Positions 36,100-44,641 are shown, numbered from the stretch's first letter. The stretch is DNA of 61,911 nt from Syntrophomonas sp. UBA4911 (GCA_002398105.1 DHCD01000010.1:55683-117593), one strand, 5' to 3'. Made by a program: numbers and translations. The notes: a model not told the origin generated them from the sequence alone.

Positions 36100-39000
36100 T
36101 TAAGCCCTCCTTGCATTGACAAGGCAGCATTTATACTCAGGAGTCCCTGCTCCTGGATCACATGCGTTCATTGTCACATTATTTGTACTGGGGCCGGGAT
36201 TCAAGCTGGCAAAACCCCAGCTCCATGGCATCCCGATGGTCTCCGTATCTACTCCATTGATTTTCAGGGTCTGGATACGATCGGTAACCAGGGCGCGTAC
36301 CGTCAGCTTGCCTCGAATAGAGGATATCTCGACTTTATCCCCTTCTTTGATTCCAAGCTTGTCACCCAGGTTTTTGCTCATCTCTGCAAAGGGTTCGGGC
36401 ATAATCTCGTTCAGCCAGGGAATGTTGCGGGTAATGGCGCCTGCGCAGAAGTGCTCGCAGACCCCGTAGGTAGTGAGAACATAGGGATAATCCTTGGGAT
36501 CGCCAAATTCGGTGGAGACGATTTTCGCACAGGGATTATTCTGCACCTGGGGATGCAGCAGATTGGCGGTTGGGCTTTCAATAGGCTCATAGAATTCAGG
36601 CATCGGCCCATCCACGGTCATACCAGCTCCGCGGGTTGGAACAGCCGCTATGCTGTCAGCCGGAACCGGTGAGGCAGATACCCCGCTGGTGTAGCTGGCG
36701 GTAAATAGCCGGCCCAAGCCCTCCGGATTCATACGGAACGCCTGTTTCCCTTCGGGAGTCTCAGGACCCTTGGTCTTATCTACCACATCAGGGCCGTCAT
36801 TTCCGGTCCATACTCCGGCAACAGGATCCCACCAGATCAGTTTGCGTTGGGGGTCAACCGGCTGACCATTGGCATCGCAAGAAGCACGATTATACAGAAC
36901 GCGGATATTGCCCGGCCAGGCAAAAGCATATTCCTTATTCAGGCCCAGACCGGTGGGATCGGCATTATCCCGGCGATCGGCCAGATTTTTGCCCGGCGGG
37001 GTTACGCCGGCATATATCCAGCAACCGGTGGAAACCGTACCAATCGGTGCATTCAGGTATTCAGCCAGGCTGGCGGTAAGCTGGCCGGTGTTGTCATTAT
37101 AGCCATTGAGTTCCTGCAGCACCTTCAAGGGGCTGGCATGGTGGCCATAGTCCCAGTTGGCATTCAAAATTGGAGCATCCTTGGGATCGGTGCTCCCGGT
37201 ATAAAGTTCGCGCATCTTCTTGAAGATACGATCAATAATATCCAGATCGGGCAGGCAGTCATTGAGCGGTTTCAGCGCAACCTCTTTCCATTGGATCAGG
37301 CGGGAGGAATTGGTCATGGTCCCGGCTTTTTCATAAACAAAGGCCGCCGGCAGGAAGATGACCTCGGTTTGGATTGCCTTGGTATTCAATCCCTCTTCAC
37401 GCCAGAACTGGGCGGTTTCGGTATTGAATATATCAGCCACCACCAGCATCTCCAGCTTGGAAAGACCGCGGGCTACCATCTTACGGTCGGGAATAGAAAC
37501 GGTTGAGTTGGAGCCAAAGTTAAAGAGCAGCTTGAATTGTCCCTTTTCCATCCAGTTGAAGAACTGGGACTGGACCGGCATGTTATTCGGATCGTTCTTG
37601 GGCAGCCAGCCGTAGCCGTAGTCGTTCTCGGCGGTGGCATTTTTGCCGAACCAGGCTTTGAGTAGCGCAACCATCGGTTTATACTGAACGGCGCCGTTTT
37701 TTACCGCAAAATCATGCAAGGTTACCTGGGCATTGGTAGGATAGGGAAGATATCCCGGCAGGTTGGCGTTGAGGTTTGCCATATCGGTCGAACCCTGAAC
37801 ATTGGGCTCGCCGCGTAGGGCCTGGATGCCGCCGCCGGCCTTGCCGACATTGCCTAGCAGCAACTGGATAATGGCATAGCAGCGGATGCCCTGTACACCG
37901 GTGGTATGCTGAGTCATGCCCAGAGCATAGAAAATGTTGCCCGGTTTGGCTGCGGCAAATGTATCAGCTATATCCTTGATCTTCGCTTGGGGTATGCCGG
38001 TGATCTTTTCGGCTACTTCGAAGCTATATCTGGAATAGTGGGCTTTGAGTTTCTGGAATACGCAGTCCGGATCATCCAGACTGTCTGCCTTGATGGGCTT
38101 CTTTTCTTCATCAAGCTGGTAGGCCCAGGTAGCATAATCATATTTCTTTTTGCTGGCATCGAAACCTGAGAACAAGCCGTCTTCAAATTTGAAATCTTTG
38201 CTGATCTTCAGCAGCGCATTGGTAAAGTTCAGAACATAGGGCTCATCATAGAGCTTCTGCTCAATATAGTAATTAATCATGGCCCCTAAATAGGCAATAT
38301 CGGTTCCCGGACGAATCTGGGCAAAGATATCCGCTTTGGCTGCAGTACGGGTGAAGCGGGGATCGACCACAATTATCCTGGCGCCTTTAGCCTTGGCGCG
38401 ATTGACCCATTTCATGGCAATGGGATGATTCTCCGCACAGTTGCTGCCGGCAATCAGGAAGCATTGGGAATTCATCATATCCTGCCAGGAATTAGTCATA
38501 GCGCCGCGTCCGAATGAAGGTGACAAACTAGCCACCGTGGGAGCATGTCAGATACGGGCCTGATGTTCGTGGAACGGTGTGCCGATCAGGCGAGCAAATT
38601 TTGTCAACAGGTAAGATTCTTCATTGTCAACCTCAGCCGAGCCAATCATGGCAAGTCCCTCGGCCCGGTTGGCCGGAACAGTTTTCTTTTCTCCGGTTTT
38701 GGCGTCGGTTATCTCGTCAGTTTTCTTCCAGGTTTTTTCCCGGATTTCTACGGTCTTCTTGGCTATACGCTCAATAGCCTCATCCCAGGAAAGTTCTTTC
38801 CACTCAGTAGCTCCTGGGGCGCGATACAGCGGTGTTTTCGGACGGTCCGGAGAATAGGCCACCTGCTCAAGGCTGGCTGCTTTGGGGCAAAGACCCCCTT
38901 CATTGATGGGATTGTCCGGGTTGCCTTCCAAGTGGACCAGTTTTCCGTCTTTAACATGCAGTAGCAAACCGCATCCACCTGAACAGAAGTGACAGATACT

Positions 39001-39138
39001 GGGTATCTTCGTACAGCCCGAAAGCTTCAAAGCATACCCTTTGGCTTCCGCTGCTTCAAGGTCAAATCCCAAGCCGGATGCAAGTGCGGCAATTGAAAGA
39101 CCCGAAAGCTTCAGAAAACCACGACGAGTTAGATTCAT
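36100..39138 (-). CDS. fdhA: Formate dehydrogenase alpha subunit, selenocysteine-containing, Tat-exported
   Basis: A 1012-residue molybdenum/tungsten bis-MGD enzyme, one gene read through an in-frame TGA (38548-38550) as selenocysteine 197. The residues around it are HQARI-Sec-HAPTVAS, as in FdnG/FdhF. The bases after the TGA fold into a bacterial SECIS. The N-terminus has a Tat signal (LTRRGFLKLSG, residues 3-13) and a 4Fe-4S motif, CHFCSGGC with CPKAA. The ATG at 39138 has GGGAGG 8 bp upstream. The protein acts outside the membrane. In a syntroph it probably reduces CO2 or oxidises formate with the quinone pool. Confidence 0.95.
38509..38550 (-). promoter_or_regulatory. SECIS element of fdhA
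   Basis: Starts at the TGA codon (38548-38550) on the minus strand. GGTGGC pairs with GTCACC (one G-U) around a six-base loop TAGTTT. Place and shape match the fdnG/fdhF SECIS recognised by SelB. Confidence 0.75.
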
Positions 39139-39401
39139 CCTCTCTTCCTCCCCTCGAGTGCATAACACCCTCTCTATAATAATTATTTATGACGAGATAC
39201 CATAAAACAATTATTTATAATTAAGATATCATAAACCCCTATCCCTGTCATTAAAATAAATAATTACTATTGAGCGATTTTGGCCTCACAGCAGTTTTGA
39301 TATAGACTGTGGAGCAGACATTGGACCTCTTGAATCATCAAAACCTCAATCTGCAGAATACTGATATGAAAAAGTATTAGCGGCTGTTCCCATATATCTG
39401 T
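39139..39401. promoter_or_regulatory. Upstream region of fdhA with a tandem AT-rich repeat
   Basis: Two imperfect tandem copies of about 28 bp (39181-39208 and 39209-39236). Both begin AATTATTTAT and contain a GATA(C/T)-CATAAA core. A third AATAAATAATTA lies at about 39256. They sit directly upstream of the fdhA start and could bind a regulator of the fdh operon. No protein partner can be named. Confidence 0.45.
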
Positions 39402-39430
39402 TTGATTTAATTTCCACCCTGTGTTAGACT
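39402..39430 (+). promoter_or_regulatory. Likely promoter of the tandem riboswitch transcript
   Basis: TTGATT (39402-39407), 17 bp, TAGACT (39425-39430) on the plus strand, about 20 bp before the first riboswitch. Confidence 0.5.
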
Positions 39431-39448
39431 AAAAATAATTAAATCAAA

Positions 39449-39543
39449 TTCTCCGAGCTTTTAAGCCTAAAGTCAAAGGCCATGGTTTAGGAGCCTGGGT
39501 TCGAGGGGAAACACTCGAGCCTCCCCTATTGTGGAAAGGAGCA
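39449..39543 (+). ncRNA. Moco riboswitch-like RNA, copy 1
   Basis: Resembles the molybdenum-cofactor RNA motif. CTCCGAGC at the 5' side closes with GGAAAGGAG at the 3' side (39533-39541). In between are a hairpin with a GGGAAAC loop inside TCGAG/CTCGA (39501-39518) and the conserved GCCTCCCC (39519-39526). Moco riboswitches control cofactor synthesis genes or Mo enzymes. Fdh and two moeA genes surround it, but no plus-strand gene follows. Followed by its own terminator. Confidence 0.75.
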
Positions 39544-39559
39544 GCATCAGATTTGTCGT

Positions 39560-39606
39560 AGACAGATGCTATATGTCTTTGCACATAAGGATCTGTCTTT
39601 TTTTTA
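39560..39606 (+). terminator. Terminator of riboswitch copy 1
   Basis: AGACAGAT (39560-39567) pairs with ATCTGTCT (39591-39598), then eight T residues. AGCATC (39543-39548) can pair with GATGCT (39565-39570), a competing stem that could act as antiterminator. Confidence 0.85.
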
Positions 39607-39617
39607 ACTTAATACTG

Positions 39618-39711
39618 TTCTCCAAGCCTCTGGACCTGAAGAGTTATGGTCCCCAGGCCTATGGGTATAGCTGGAAACGGTTATGCCTCCCCGTATTTTT
39701 GGAAAGGAGAC
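39618..39711 (+). ncRNA. Moco riboswitch-like RNA, copy 2
   Basis: Second motif 75 bp after the first, with the same order of elements. TCTCCAAGCC leads, GGACC/GGTCC forms an inner stem, and a hairpin with TGGAAACG loop follows. Then come CCTCCCC (39687-39693) and GGAAAGGAGA (39701-39710). The two copies differ in their stems but keep the loops, as expected for conserved RNA. Confidence 0.72.
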
Positions 39712-39714
39712 CTA

Positions 39715-39789
39715 ATGTGGCTTATAACTGTTACTTATAAGCCAGGGAGTGGGTTGTGTCCTTTTCAGGAACACAATTTTTTTTGGTAA
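39715..39789 (+). CDS. Possible 24-codon ORF after riboswitch copy 2
   Basis: ATG preceded by GGAAAGGAG, the 3' strand of the riboswitch itself, at 5 bp. The 24-residue product begins MWLITVTYK and the ORF runs through the next terminator hairpin. It may be a leader ORF or the stub of a lost gene. No family is recognised. Confidence 0.3.
   Translation: MWLITVTYKPGSGLCPFQEHNFFW
39719..39784 (+). terminator. Hairpin and terminator of riboswitch copy 2
   Basis: A perfect 9-bp stem GGCTTATAA/TTATAAGCC (39719-39743). A second stem TTGTGTCC/GG-A-ACACAA (39754-39776) follows, then eight T residues. Confidence 0.8.
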
Positions 39790-39831
39790 TTAGCTTTTAA
39801 GCTTTTACATCTAAATCTTTTCTTCCCATTT

Positions 39832-39860
39832 CCCGCTTACTAACAAGCGGGTTCTTTTTT
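39832..39860 (+). terminator. Third plus-strand terminator
   Basis: CCCGCTT/AAGCGGG stem, loop ACTAAC, then TTCTTTTTT. The T-run is on the plus strand only, so it ends plus-strand transcription before it enters moeA antisense. Confidence 0.8.
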
Positions 39861-39949
39861 AGCTCTTTTAGCTTCCCCGTTCTGTTTTCCGGCCTTACTT
39901 TTAAATATCACCTTCACTCCCCGTAAGGATAACCTTCCGCTTAATAAAT

Positions 39950-41149
39950 TCAGCATAGTTGGGCTCTTACCATATCTCCCGCTGCCCCCTGCCCGGCCTG
40001 GAGGTCCAGTAGCAAAGAAATATTTCTGATGGTGGTATTTCCTTTGCTTATAGGTTGGGCGTAAGCGCATCCCTGTTTAATGATCATTTCCCCCCGGTAT
40101 AGGCTGCGACCCGGCCTAATATGCTTTATCGGACCACCTAGTTGTATTTCGAACCATTCCCGGGTAGAGAACAGGTCTCCTTTCAGTTTCAGCAGGGCCG
40201 GCTTAATTAAGGCTTCAAATAACAAACCGGCAGCATAACAATTGCCAGGCAGGTTATACAAAAGTTTGCCGTTAAAAAGCGCGGCAGATGTTTCTTTACC
40301 CGGAATAATATTTATTCCTCTGAAGAGAGGTCTGGCGTTTAAGCATTCAAATGCGTTGTAAACCAGGTCGTAAACTCCTTTACCGGTTCCTCCGCTGATG
40401 ATTATCATATCGGAGACCAGCGCCGCCCGCTCTATTTCATCCCCAATTGCCTGCAGGTCATCTTCAATAATAGAATCTGACAATAATGGTATGGCGCCGG
40501 TACGGGCTATTTTACAAGATAGCAGACTTCGATTGCTGTTATATATACGCCCCGTTTTGACCGGGGCCCCGGGCAAAAGCAATTCGCTCCCGGTGTTGAT
40601 AACATATATACGGGGAACCTTATGAACTAAGATCTTTTCCATCCCGCAGGCAGCTATTCTTTCCAAAATTTCTGCGTTCAGAACCTGTCCTTGGGCTGCC
40701 ACTTTATCTCCCGCTTTTAATTCTTGGCCTGCCCTTTGAATATTCTCGCCCTGCTCATAGCCGCCGTTGACAATAATAAATGTTCCGTGGATTTGGACAT
40801 CTTCCTGCTTAATAACTGCGGCGCCGCCTTCAGGAAGTAAAGCGCCCGTCATTATTCGGTATGTTTCCCCAATTTTGATCGGCCTGCTCTCTATTGAACC
40901 TGCTTTGATAGTGGCAGTTACCTTTAAAGTCAGCGGGGCGCCTGTTTTCAGTTTTTGCATATCCGCCCGGCCAATTACGTAACCATCCATTGAAGAACGA
41001 TCAAAATTGGGTACATCAATTAAACTGGTTATATTTTCCGCATTCACTCTCATGAAGGCATCATCAATATGCAGGTACTCGCTGTCAAGTGCCTGCATAT
41101 TTTCGCAGCTGATAGCAACAGCTTCTTCTAAACTCTTATATACCGACAA
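39950..41149 (-). CDS. moeA: Molybdopterin molybdenumtransferase MoeA, copy 1
   Basis: Inserts molybdate (or tungstate) into adenylylated molybdopterin. The 399-residue protein has the MoeA N-terminal domains: DVPNFDRSSMDGYVI (about 42-56), IMTGALLPEGGAAVIKQED (in part, 97-114) and the MPT-binding centre VINTGSEL and IISGGTGKGVYDLV. The C-terminal domain is present. The start is TTG with GAGGGAAA upstream. About 38% of residues look similar to the plus-strand MoeA nearby by eye. It has its own structured leader with a terminator. Confidence 0.92.
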   Translation of the reverse strand: MSVYKSLEEAVAISCENMQALDSEYLHIDDAFMRVNAENITSLIDVPNFDRSSMDGYVIGRADMQKLKTGAPLTLKVTATIKAGSIESRPIKIGETYRIMTGALLPEGGAAVIKQEDVQIHGTFIIVNGGYEQGENIQRAGQELKAGDKVAAQGQVLNAEILERIAACGMEKILVHKVPRIYVINTGSELLLPGAPVKTGRIYNSNRSLLSCKIARTGAIPLLSDSIIEDDLQAIGDEIERAALVSDMIIISGGTGKGVYDLVYNAFECLNARPLFRGINIIPGKETSAALFNGKLLYNLPGNCYAAGLLFEALIKPALLKLKGDLFSTREWFEIQLGGPIKHIRPGRSLYRGEMIIKQGCAYAQPISKGNTTIRNISLLLDLQAGQGAAGDMVRAQLC

Positions 41150-41239
41150 TTTCCCTCGCCTCTTTACATATTGGGATAGGTAGTATCCGCCGATTATTTA
41201 GCCTGGAGAATAGTAATCATATGCTCTTTATTTCACATA

Positions 41240-41278
41240 AAATAAAACCAGCCTGGCGGGAGAGGCGCCAGGCTGGTT
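41240..41278 (-). terminator. Terminator in the leader of moeA copy 1
   Basis: A long stem, AACCAGCCTGGCG with its near-perfect complement (41248-41278). On the minus strand it is followed by TTTTATTTT. It sits about 90 bp before the moeA start, so it probably attenuates that gene. Confidence 0.75.
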
Positions 41279-41319
41279 AAACAAGCACATAAAAGCTGCA
41301 AATACAGTTAATTTCATCC

Positions 41320-41412
41320 TTTCTACCTTAAGAACCCGGCAGTTTCCCGCCGCATCCATAGCTTAAAGGTCTGCGGGTAATACTGGCAAGTCCTTGAGAC
41401 CAGAAAATCAAA
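41320..41412 (-). promoter_or_regulatory. Structured leader RNA of moeA copy 1
   Basis: On the minus strand, GGTCT pairs with AGACC. A long stem ACCTTTAAG/CTTAAGGT encloses CGGC-GGGAAACT-GCCG. The GGGAAAC loop equals that of the two Moco-like RNAs, and the following TTC/GAA pair replaces their TCC/GGA. It may be a divergent Moco/Tuco-type riboswitch, or another class. A weak promoter TTAGAA-18-TAGAAT lies just upstream. Confidence 0.4.
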
Positions 41413-41605
41413 CCATATATTTGCTATTATTCTATACAAATCTATAAATTCCTTCTAAATGACATATTTACTCTTACTGCTCCGGTTAATAAGTGAATAG
41501 ACGCCCTTTTGAGGACAACTGATGCTCGTTATACTCGCAATTAAAGGTGCAGATCACGCAGATTAACGCAGATTTATTAGACGCGGAAACCGCGGAATCT
41601 TTCAA

Positions 41606-41648
41606 GGAAGAACGCGGGTTTTACTAAAGTTTTCCTCCGCGTTCTTCC
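41606..41648. repeat. Inverted repeat at the edge of the dispersed repeat
   Basis: GGAAGAACGCGG (41606-41617) is perfectly complementary to CCGCGTTCTTCC (41637-41648). Next to it lie short direct motifs (CACGCAGATTAACGCAGATT) of the kind seen in widespread intergenic repeats. Confidence 0.75.
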
Positions 41649-41711
41649 CTATAAATTCCCTGAATTCCGCGTCAAAAAACTAGCGAAACCGTAGGATTAT
41701 CTTCATTCTTG
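41637..41711 (-). repeat. Dispersed repeat, copy 2
   Basis: A 75-bp copy of the element at 8318-8391, in opposite orientation. Mismatches and one indel indicate that the copies are not recent. Confidence 0.85.
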
Positions 41712-41881
41712 TTTGCAGCCTCCGGCCATTGGGGTTAAATCAATATTATAGCCGCCGGTCCGCAATAGAGAGCAAACGAATACCATAGTTCCTCTGCAGT
41801 ATATCGGCCCAAAAGTCAATAGGCAAGATGAAAAAGCCTTGTCTATTTGGCCTTCTCCGGTACCTGCAGTATAATGAACAA
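41712..41881. other. Intergenic sequence without recognisable feature
   Basis: About 170 bp between the dispersed repeat and the moeA remnant. GGCAAGATGAAAAAGCC near 41822-41839 can form a short hairpin. No gene is seen. Confidence 0.4.
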
Positions 41882-42049
41882 TAGCAAACGGTTTATGAAA
41901 ATGACCGCCGCATGGCGGTACCGCTGCTGGGAAAATCAGCCCTGATGAGTATTCTGTCGCTGGCTGATGCCCATATTCATATCGCCTATGAAAAACAAGG
42001 CATAAACAAGATGAAAAAGTTACCGCCTACATTTTTTAATACGGAGTGA
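41882..42049 (+). pseudogene. MoeA C-terminal remnant
   Basis: After a stop at 41882-41884 a frame encodes VPLLGKSALMSILSLADAHI and then IAYEKQGIN. This resembles the C-terminal end of MoeA proteins (pattern GKSxLxSxLxxADxxIxI...G). It ends with TGA at 42047-42049. No N-terminal part of the gene was found upstream. Its stop lies at the start of the intact moeA copy 2, in the position of an overlapping operon partner. I read it as the surviving tail of a third moeA. Confidence 0.6.
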
Positions 42050-42054
42050 AAAAT

Positions 42055-43284
42055 TTGTCTTGTCAAATCGAAGTAAGCCTGGAAAGAGCAGTTGAACTTT
42101 GCTGTGCGCAGGCGCATCCACTAAATACAGAATCTATAGTACTGGAAGCGGCGTTAAACCGGGTGGCAGCCCTGGAAGTGCCGTCTCCCATCCAGGTGCC
42201 AACTTTCAGCCGTTCCCAGATGGACGGTTTTACCTTGACCGGGTCTGATTTACTGCGTCTCGGGGCCGGGGCCTGCCTGGAACTGCAAGTAGCCGCCACA
42301 GTGCCCGCCGGATGGCAGGAAACGGTGCGGTTTTTTCCGGGGCAGACCGTAAGCATCATGACCGGTGCTATGATTCCGGGTAATACCGCTGCCATCGTAA
42401 AGCAGGAGGATGTAGAGAATAAAGGGGATTATATAAAGTTGAGCGGTTCACCGGTTCAGGGTCAATACATTGATCCTCCCGGATGTGAGATTGAAGCGGG
42501 AGAAACCATAATCGGTACCGGACAGGAGATAAACCCGGGAAGCATTGAAAGACTGGCTGCGGCCGGCCTTACCCGGGTAACTGTCTATACCATACCCCGG
42601 GTTTACATAATCGGTTGCGGCAGTGAACTCTGTTTACCCGGAAAGGTTCTGCCGGAAGGGAAGATTTATCATAGCCACCGTCATTATATGCTGGCTAAAG
42701 TCCAGACGGAAAACTGTAAAGGTATTCTGGGCGAAGGAGAAGTAGTAGACGATTTGGGATTGATTACCGAGGAAATAAGGAAAGGGCTTGGGGAGGGAGA
42801 CCTCTTGATAATCAGCGGGGGCACGGCTCAGGGCAAATATGATTTGGTGGCGGATGCTCTCCGGCAATTGGGGGCGGACTTCCTGTTTCGCAGCATTGCA
42901 TCCAAACCCGGCCGCAATGTCAGTTGTTCATCATTAGAAGGCTGCCTGGTATTTAACCTGCCCGGCCGTCCTTCAGCGGGTGGAATCATGTTTGACTTAT
43001 TACTGGCCCCGGTCCTGCGGAAGATAAGGGGATCAACTGATTGTGGCCAGCGCTGGCTAAAACTGAGATTATCTGAAAATATCGTCGGCAAGGGCGAATT
43101 AAGAAGCTTTCGCCGAGGTGAACTGGTAGCAGATGAACCGGCCCTGCTGGCTCGCCCCTTAGCTAAGCATGAAAGCGGCAGGGGGAAAATCCCCCTGCTG
43201 TTGGATATTGAACCGGGCCGGAGTAAAAAAGGCGATATCGTAAGAGCGCTGTTGCTTAATAGGGAGACATGGGACTGGATATAA
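42055..43284 (+). CDS. moeA: Molybdopterin molybdenumtransferase MoeA, copy 2
   Basis: A 409-residue paralogue of copy 1. SFRSQMDGF-like FSRSQMDGFTL (about 51-61), IMTGAMIPGNTAAIVKQED (in part) and IISGGTAQGKYDLV are visible. The TTG at 42055 has GGAG 8 bp upstream and gives the same MS-start as copy 1. A GTG at 42046 is also in frame but overlaps the SD. The signature MDGY is MDGF here. One MoeA may serve molybdenum and the other tungsten, an inference from paired moeA genes in other anaerobes. Confidence 0.9.
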   Translation: MSCQIEVSLERAVELCCAQAHPLNTESIVLEAALNRVAALEVPSPIQVPTFSRSQMDGFTLTGSDLLRLGAGACLELQVAATVPAGWQETVRFFPGQTVSIMTGAMIPGNTAAIVKQEDVENKGDYIKLSGSPVQGQYIDPPGCEIEAGETIIGTGQEINPGSIERLAAAGLTRVTVYTIPRVYIIGCGSELCLPGKVLPEGKIYHSHRHYMLAKVQTENCKGILGEGEVVDDLGLITEEIRKGLGEGDLLIISGGTAQGKYDLVADALRQLGADFLFRSIASKPGRNVSCSSLEGCLVFNLPGRPSAGGIMFDLLLAPVLRKIRGSTDCGQRWLKLRLSENIVGKGELRSFRRGELVADEPALLARPLAKHESGRGKIPLLLDIEPGRSKKGDIVRALLLNRETWDWI

Positions 43285-43364
43285 ACCGATTAGTCGGCCA
43301 AAAATCCGGGTTACAGCTTCTTTAACAGCAACCGGAAGGAGTACCATTCTCTTTATAGAGGGAA

Positions 43365-44474
43365 TTAACCGTTTGGCCGTCCCATAATCTGCGTAAATTG
43401 TTGGCAGAGTTCCTGGCGCATTGCTTCCATAGCGTCAAAATCCATAGCCGGAACATAATACGATTCCAATTCATCATGGTATTCCTTGGCCTGGCGGATA
43501 AAGCCGATTGCATCCTGGATACCGCTGTGGAAGCGCTCCCGGGCGGAGATAATGCGCTGTTCAGGAGTATCAACTGCAGATTTACGCACCAGTTGATCGA
43601 AATCCAGGAAGCGGCGATGCTTGCTCCCGGGGAGCGAAGCGGCGTAATCAAAAAGGTGGCCGGAGACATCCAGCAAAGCCGACCTGGATGAAGGAAGTAC
43701 GATAATATCAATATTGTCCGGGTCAAACGGATTATGATATATTTCGGCTTCAGCCGCGCTCAGATTTAAGGTTTGCCAGGTATAGCTAAACAGCTCCTTA
43801 ATTCCGCTGCCCGGATTTCCTTTCACGGCGAACAGGGAATAGCCGCTATCAATAAGACTGTCAATCTTGCTGACCACACCCCCGGGGGTTATAGCAGCGG
43901 CAAAAAGGTGCCTGATCTTCTGCCCGCCGTCATCCAGGCCGGAAACGAAGTCCCGGGCCAGAGCCAGGGTATTGCGGTTAGCGGCTTCATTATCGCGGGC
44001 TTCCTGATAATAGGACTCCCACTCTTCCCAGGCCATCTTACTTTCCGCCAGGCGCTTATAGGCACGCTGGAAGCAGCGGCTGATAGTCTGAGTCAGCTCA
44101 ATTACAGCCGGACGGTTTTTCCGTATGCTTTTCTGGCGCCAGTAATCGCCCAGATTTATGATTTCGTCTACTGCTCCCGGAAAACGAGGATCTACCACAT
44201 GGGGAGCGGTTCCATCCAGAATGCAGATCTGGTGCCGGCCTAGGACTACTCCATCCAAGGATTCATTATCGGATGAACACCAGTGATACTCAACCTCATG
44301 ACCTTGGGTCAAGAAGTCTTCCCCTATTTTTTTCATAAACGAAGATTTCCCCACCCCGGGGCCGCCTTTAAGGATTATCTTGCGTTCCACCGCAGGCGAT
44401 ACCATATAATCATAAAACGAATAAAAACCATAGCAGGTATTGCCGCCCGGGAAGAAATTTCTGATTTTCGACAT
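43365..44474 (-). CDS. PRK06851-type ATPase
   Basis: A 369-residue P-loop protein common in Firmicutes and of unknown function. It contains FPGGNTCYGFYSFYDYM near the start, Walker A GGPGVGKSSF (about 37-46) and ILDGTAPHVVDP. A second, degenerate P-loop GNPGSGIKEL (about 210) lacks the normal GK(S/T). The ATG at 44474 has AAGGTGA 5 bp upstream. A GTG 9 bp earlier overlaps it. It is isolated between moeA copy 2 and recJ. Confidence 0.75.
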   Translation of the reverse strand: MSKIRNFFPGGNTCYGFYSFYDYMVSPAVERKIILKGGPGVGKSSFMKKIGEDFLTQGHEVEYHWCSSDNESLDGVVLGRHQICILDGTAPHVVDPRFPGAVDEIINLGDYWRQKSIRKNRPAVIELTQTISRCFQRAYKRLAESKMAWEEWESYYQEARDNEAANRNTLALARDFVSGLDDGGQKIRHLFAAAITPGGVVSKIDSLIDSGYSLFAVKGNPGSGIKELFSYTWQTLNLSAAEAEIYHNPFDPDNIDIIVLPSSRSALLDVSGHLFDYAASLPGSKHRRFLDFDQLVRKSAVDTPEQRIISARERFHSGIQDAIGFIRQAKEYHDELESYYVPAMDFDAMEAMRQELCQQFTQIMGRPNG

Positions 44475-44641
44475 CTGCTTCACCTTCCATCAACTGTTTC
44501 TACTTTATATATGATAGCTATGCCGCATTCCTCCCAGGATTATTATGGCAAATAAGTTTGCTGAGCAGAAAACCCGGATTTATCGTACAATATAAAGCGG
44601 AAATATTAAGGAAAGAATTCTGGTTGAGAGAGCGGGGAAAT

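Noticed and set aside
38535..38560. Frameshift or nonsense mutation splitting fdhA into two genes
   Set aside because: The break is a single TGA at the selenocysteine position of FDH, in frame on both sides, with a SECIS-like hairpin following it.
39490..39520. A tRNA T-arm-like GGTTCGA sequence
   Set aside because: No cloverleaf can be built; it belongs to the Moco-like RNA.
39840..39955. A 38-codon minus-strand ORF overlapping the moeA stop
   Set aside because: It lacks a good SD and a family and runs into the terminator hairpin; most likely chance.
41234..41324. A 29-codon leader peptide before moeA copy 1
   Set aside because: The ATG is only a few bases from AAAGG and the frame runs through the terminator. 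No attenuation codon pattern is apparent.
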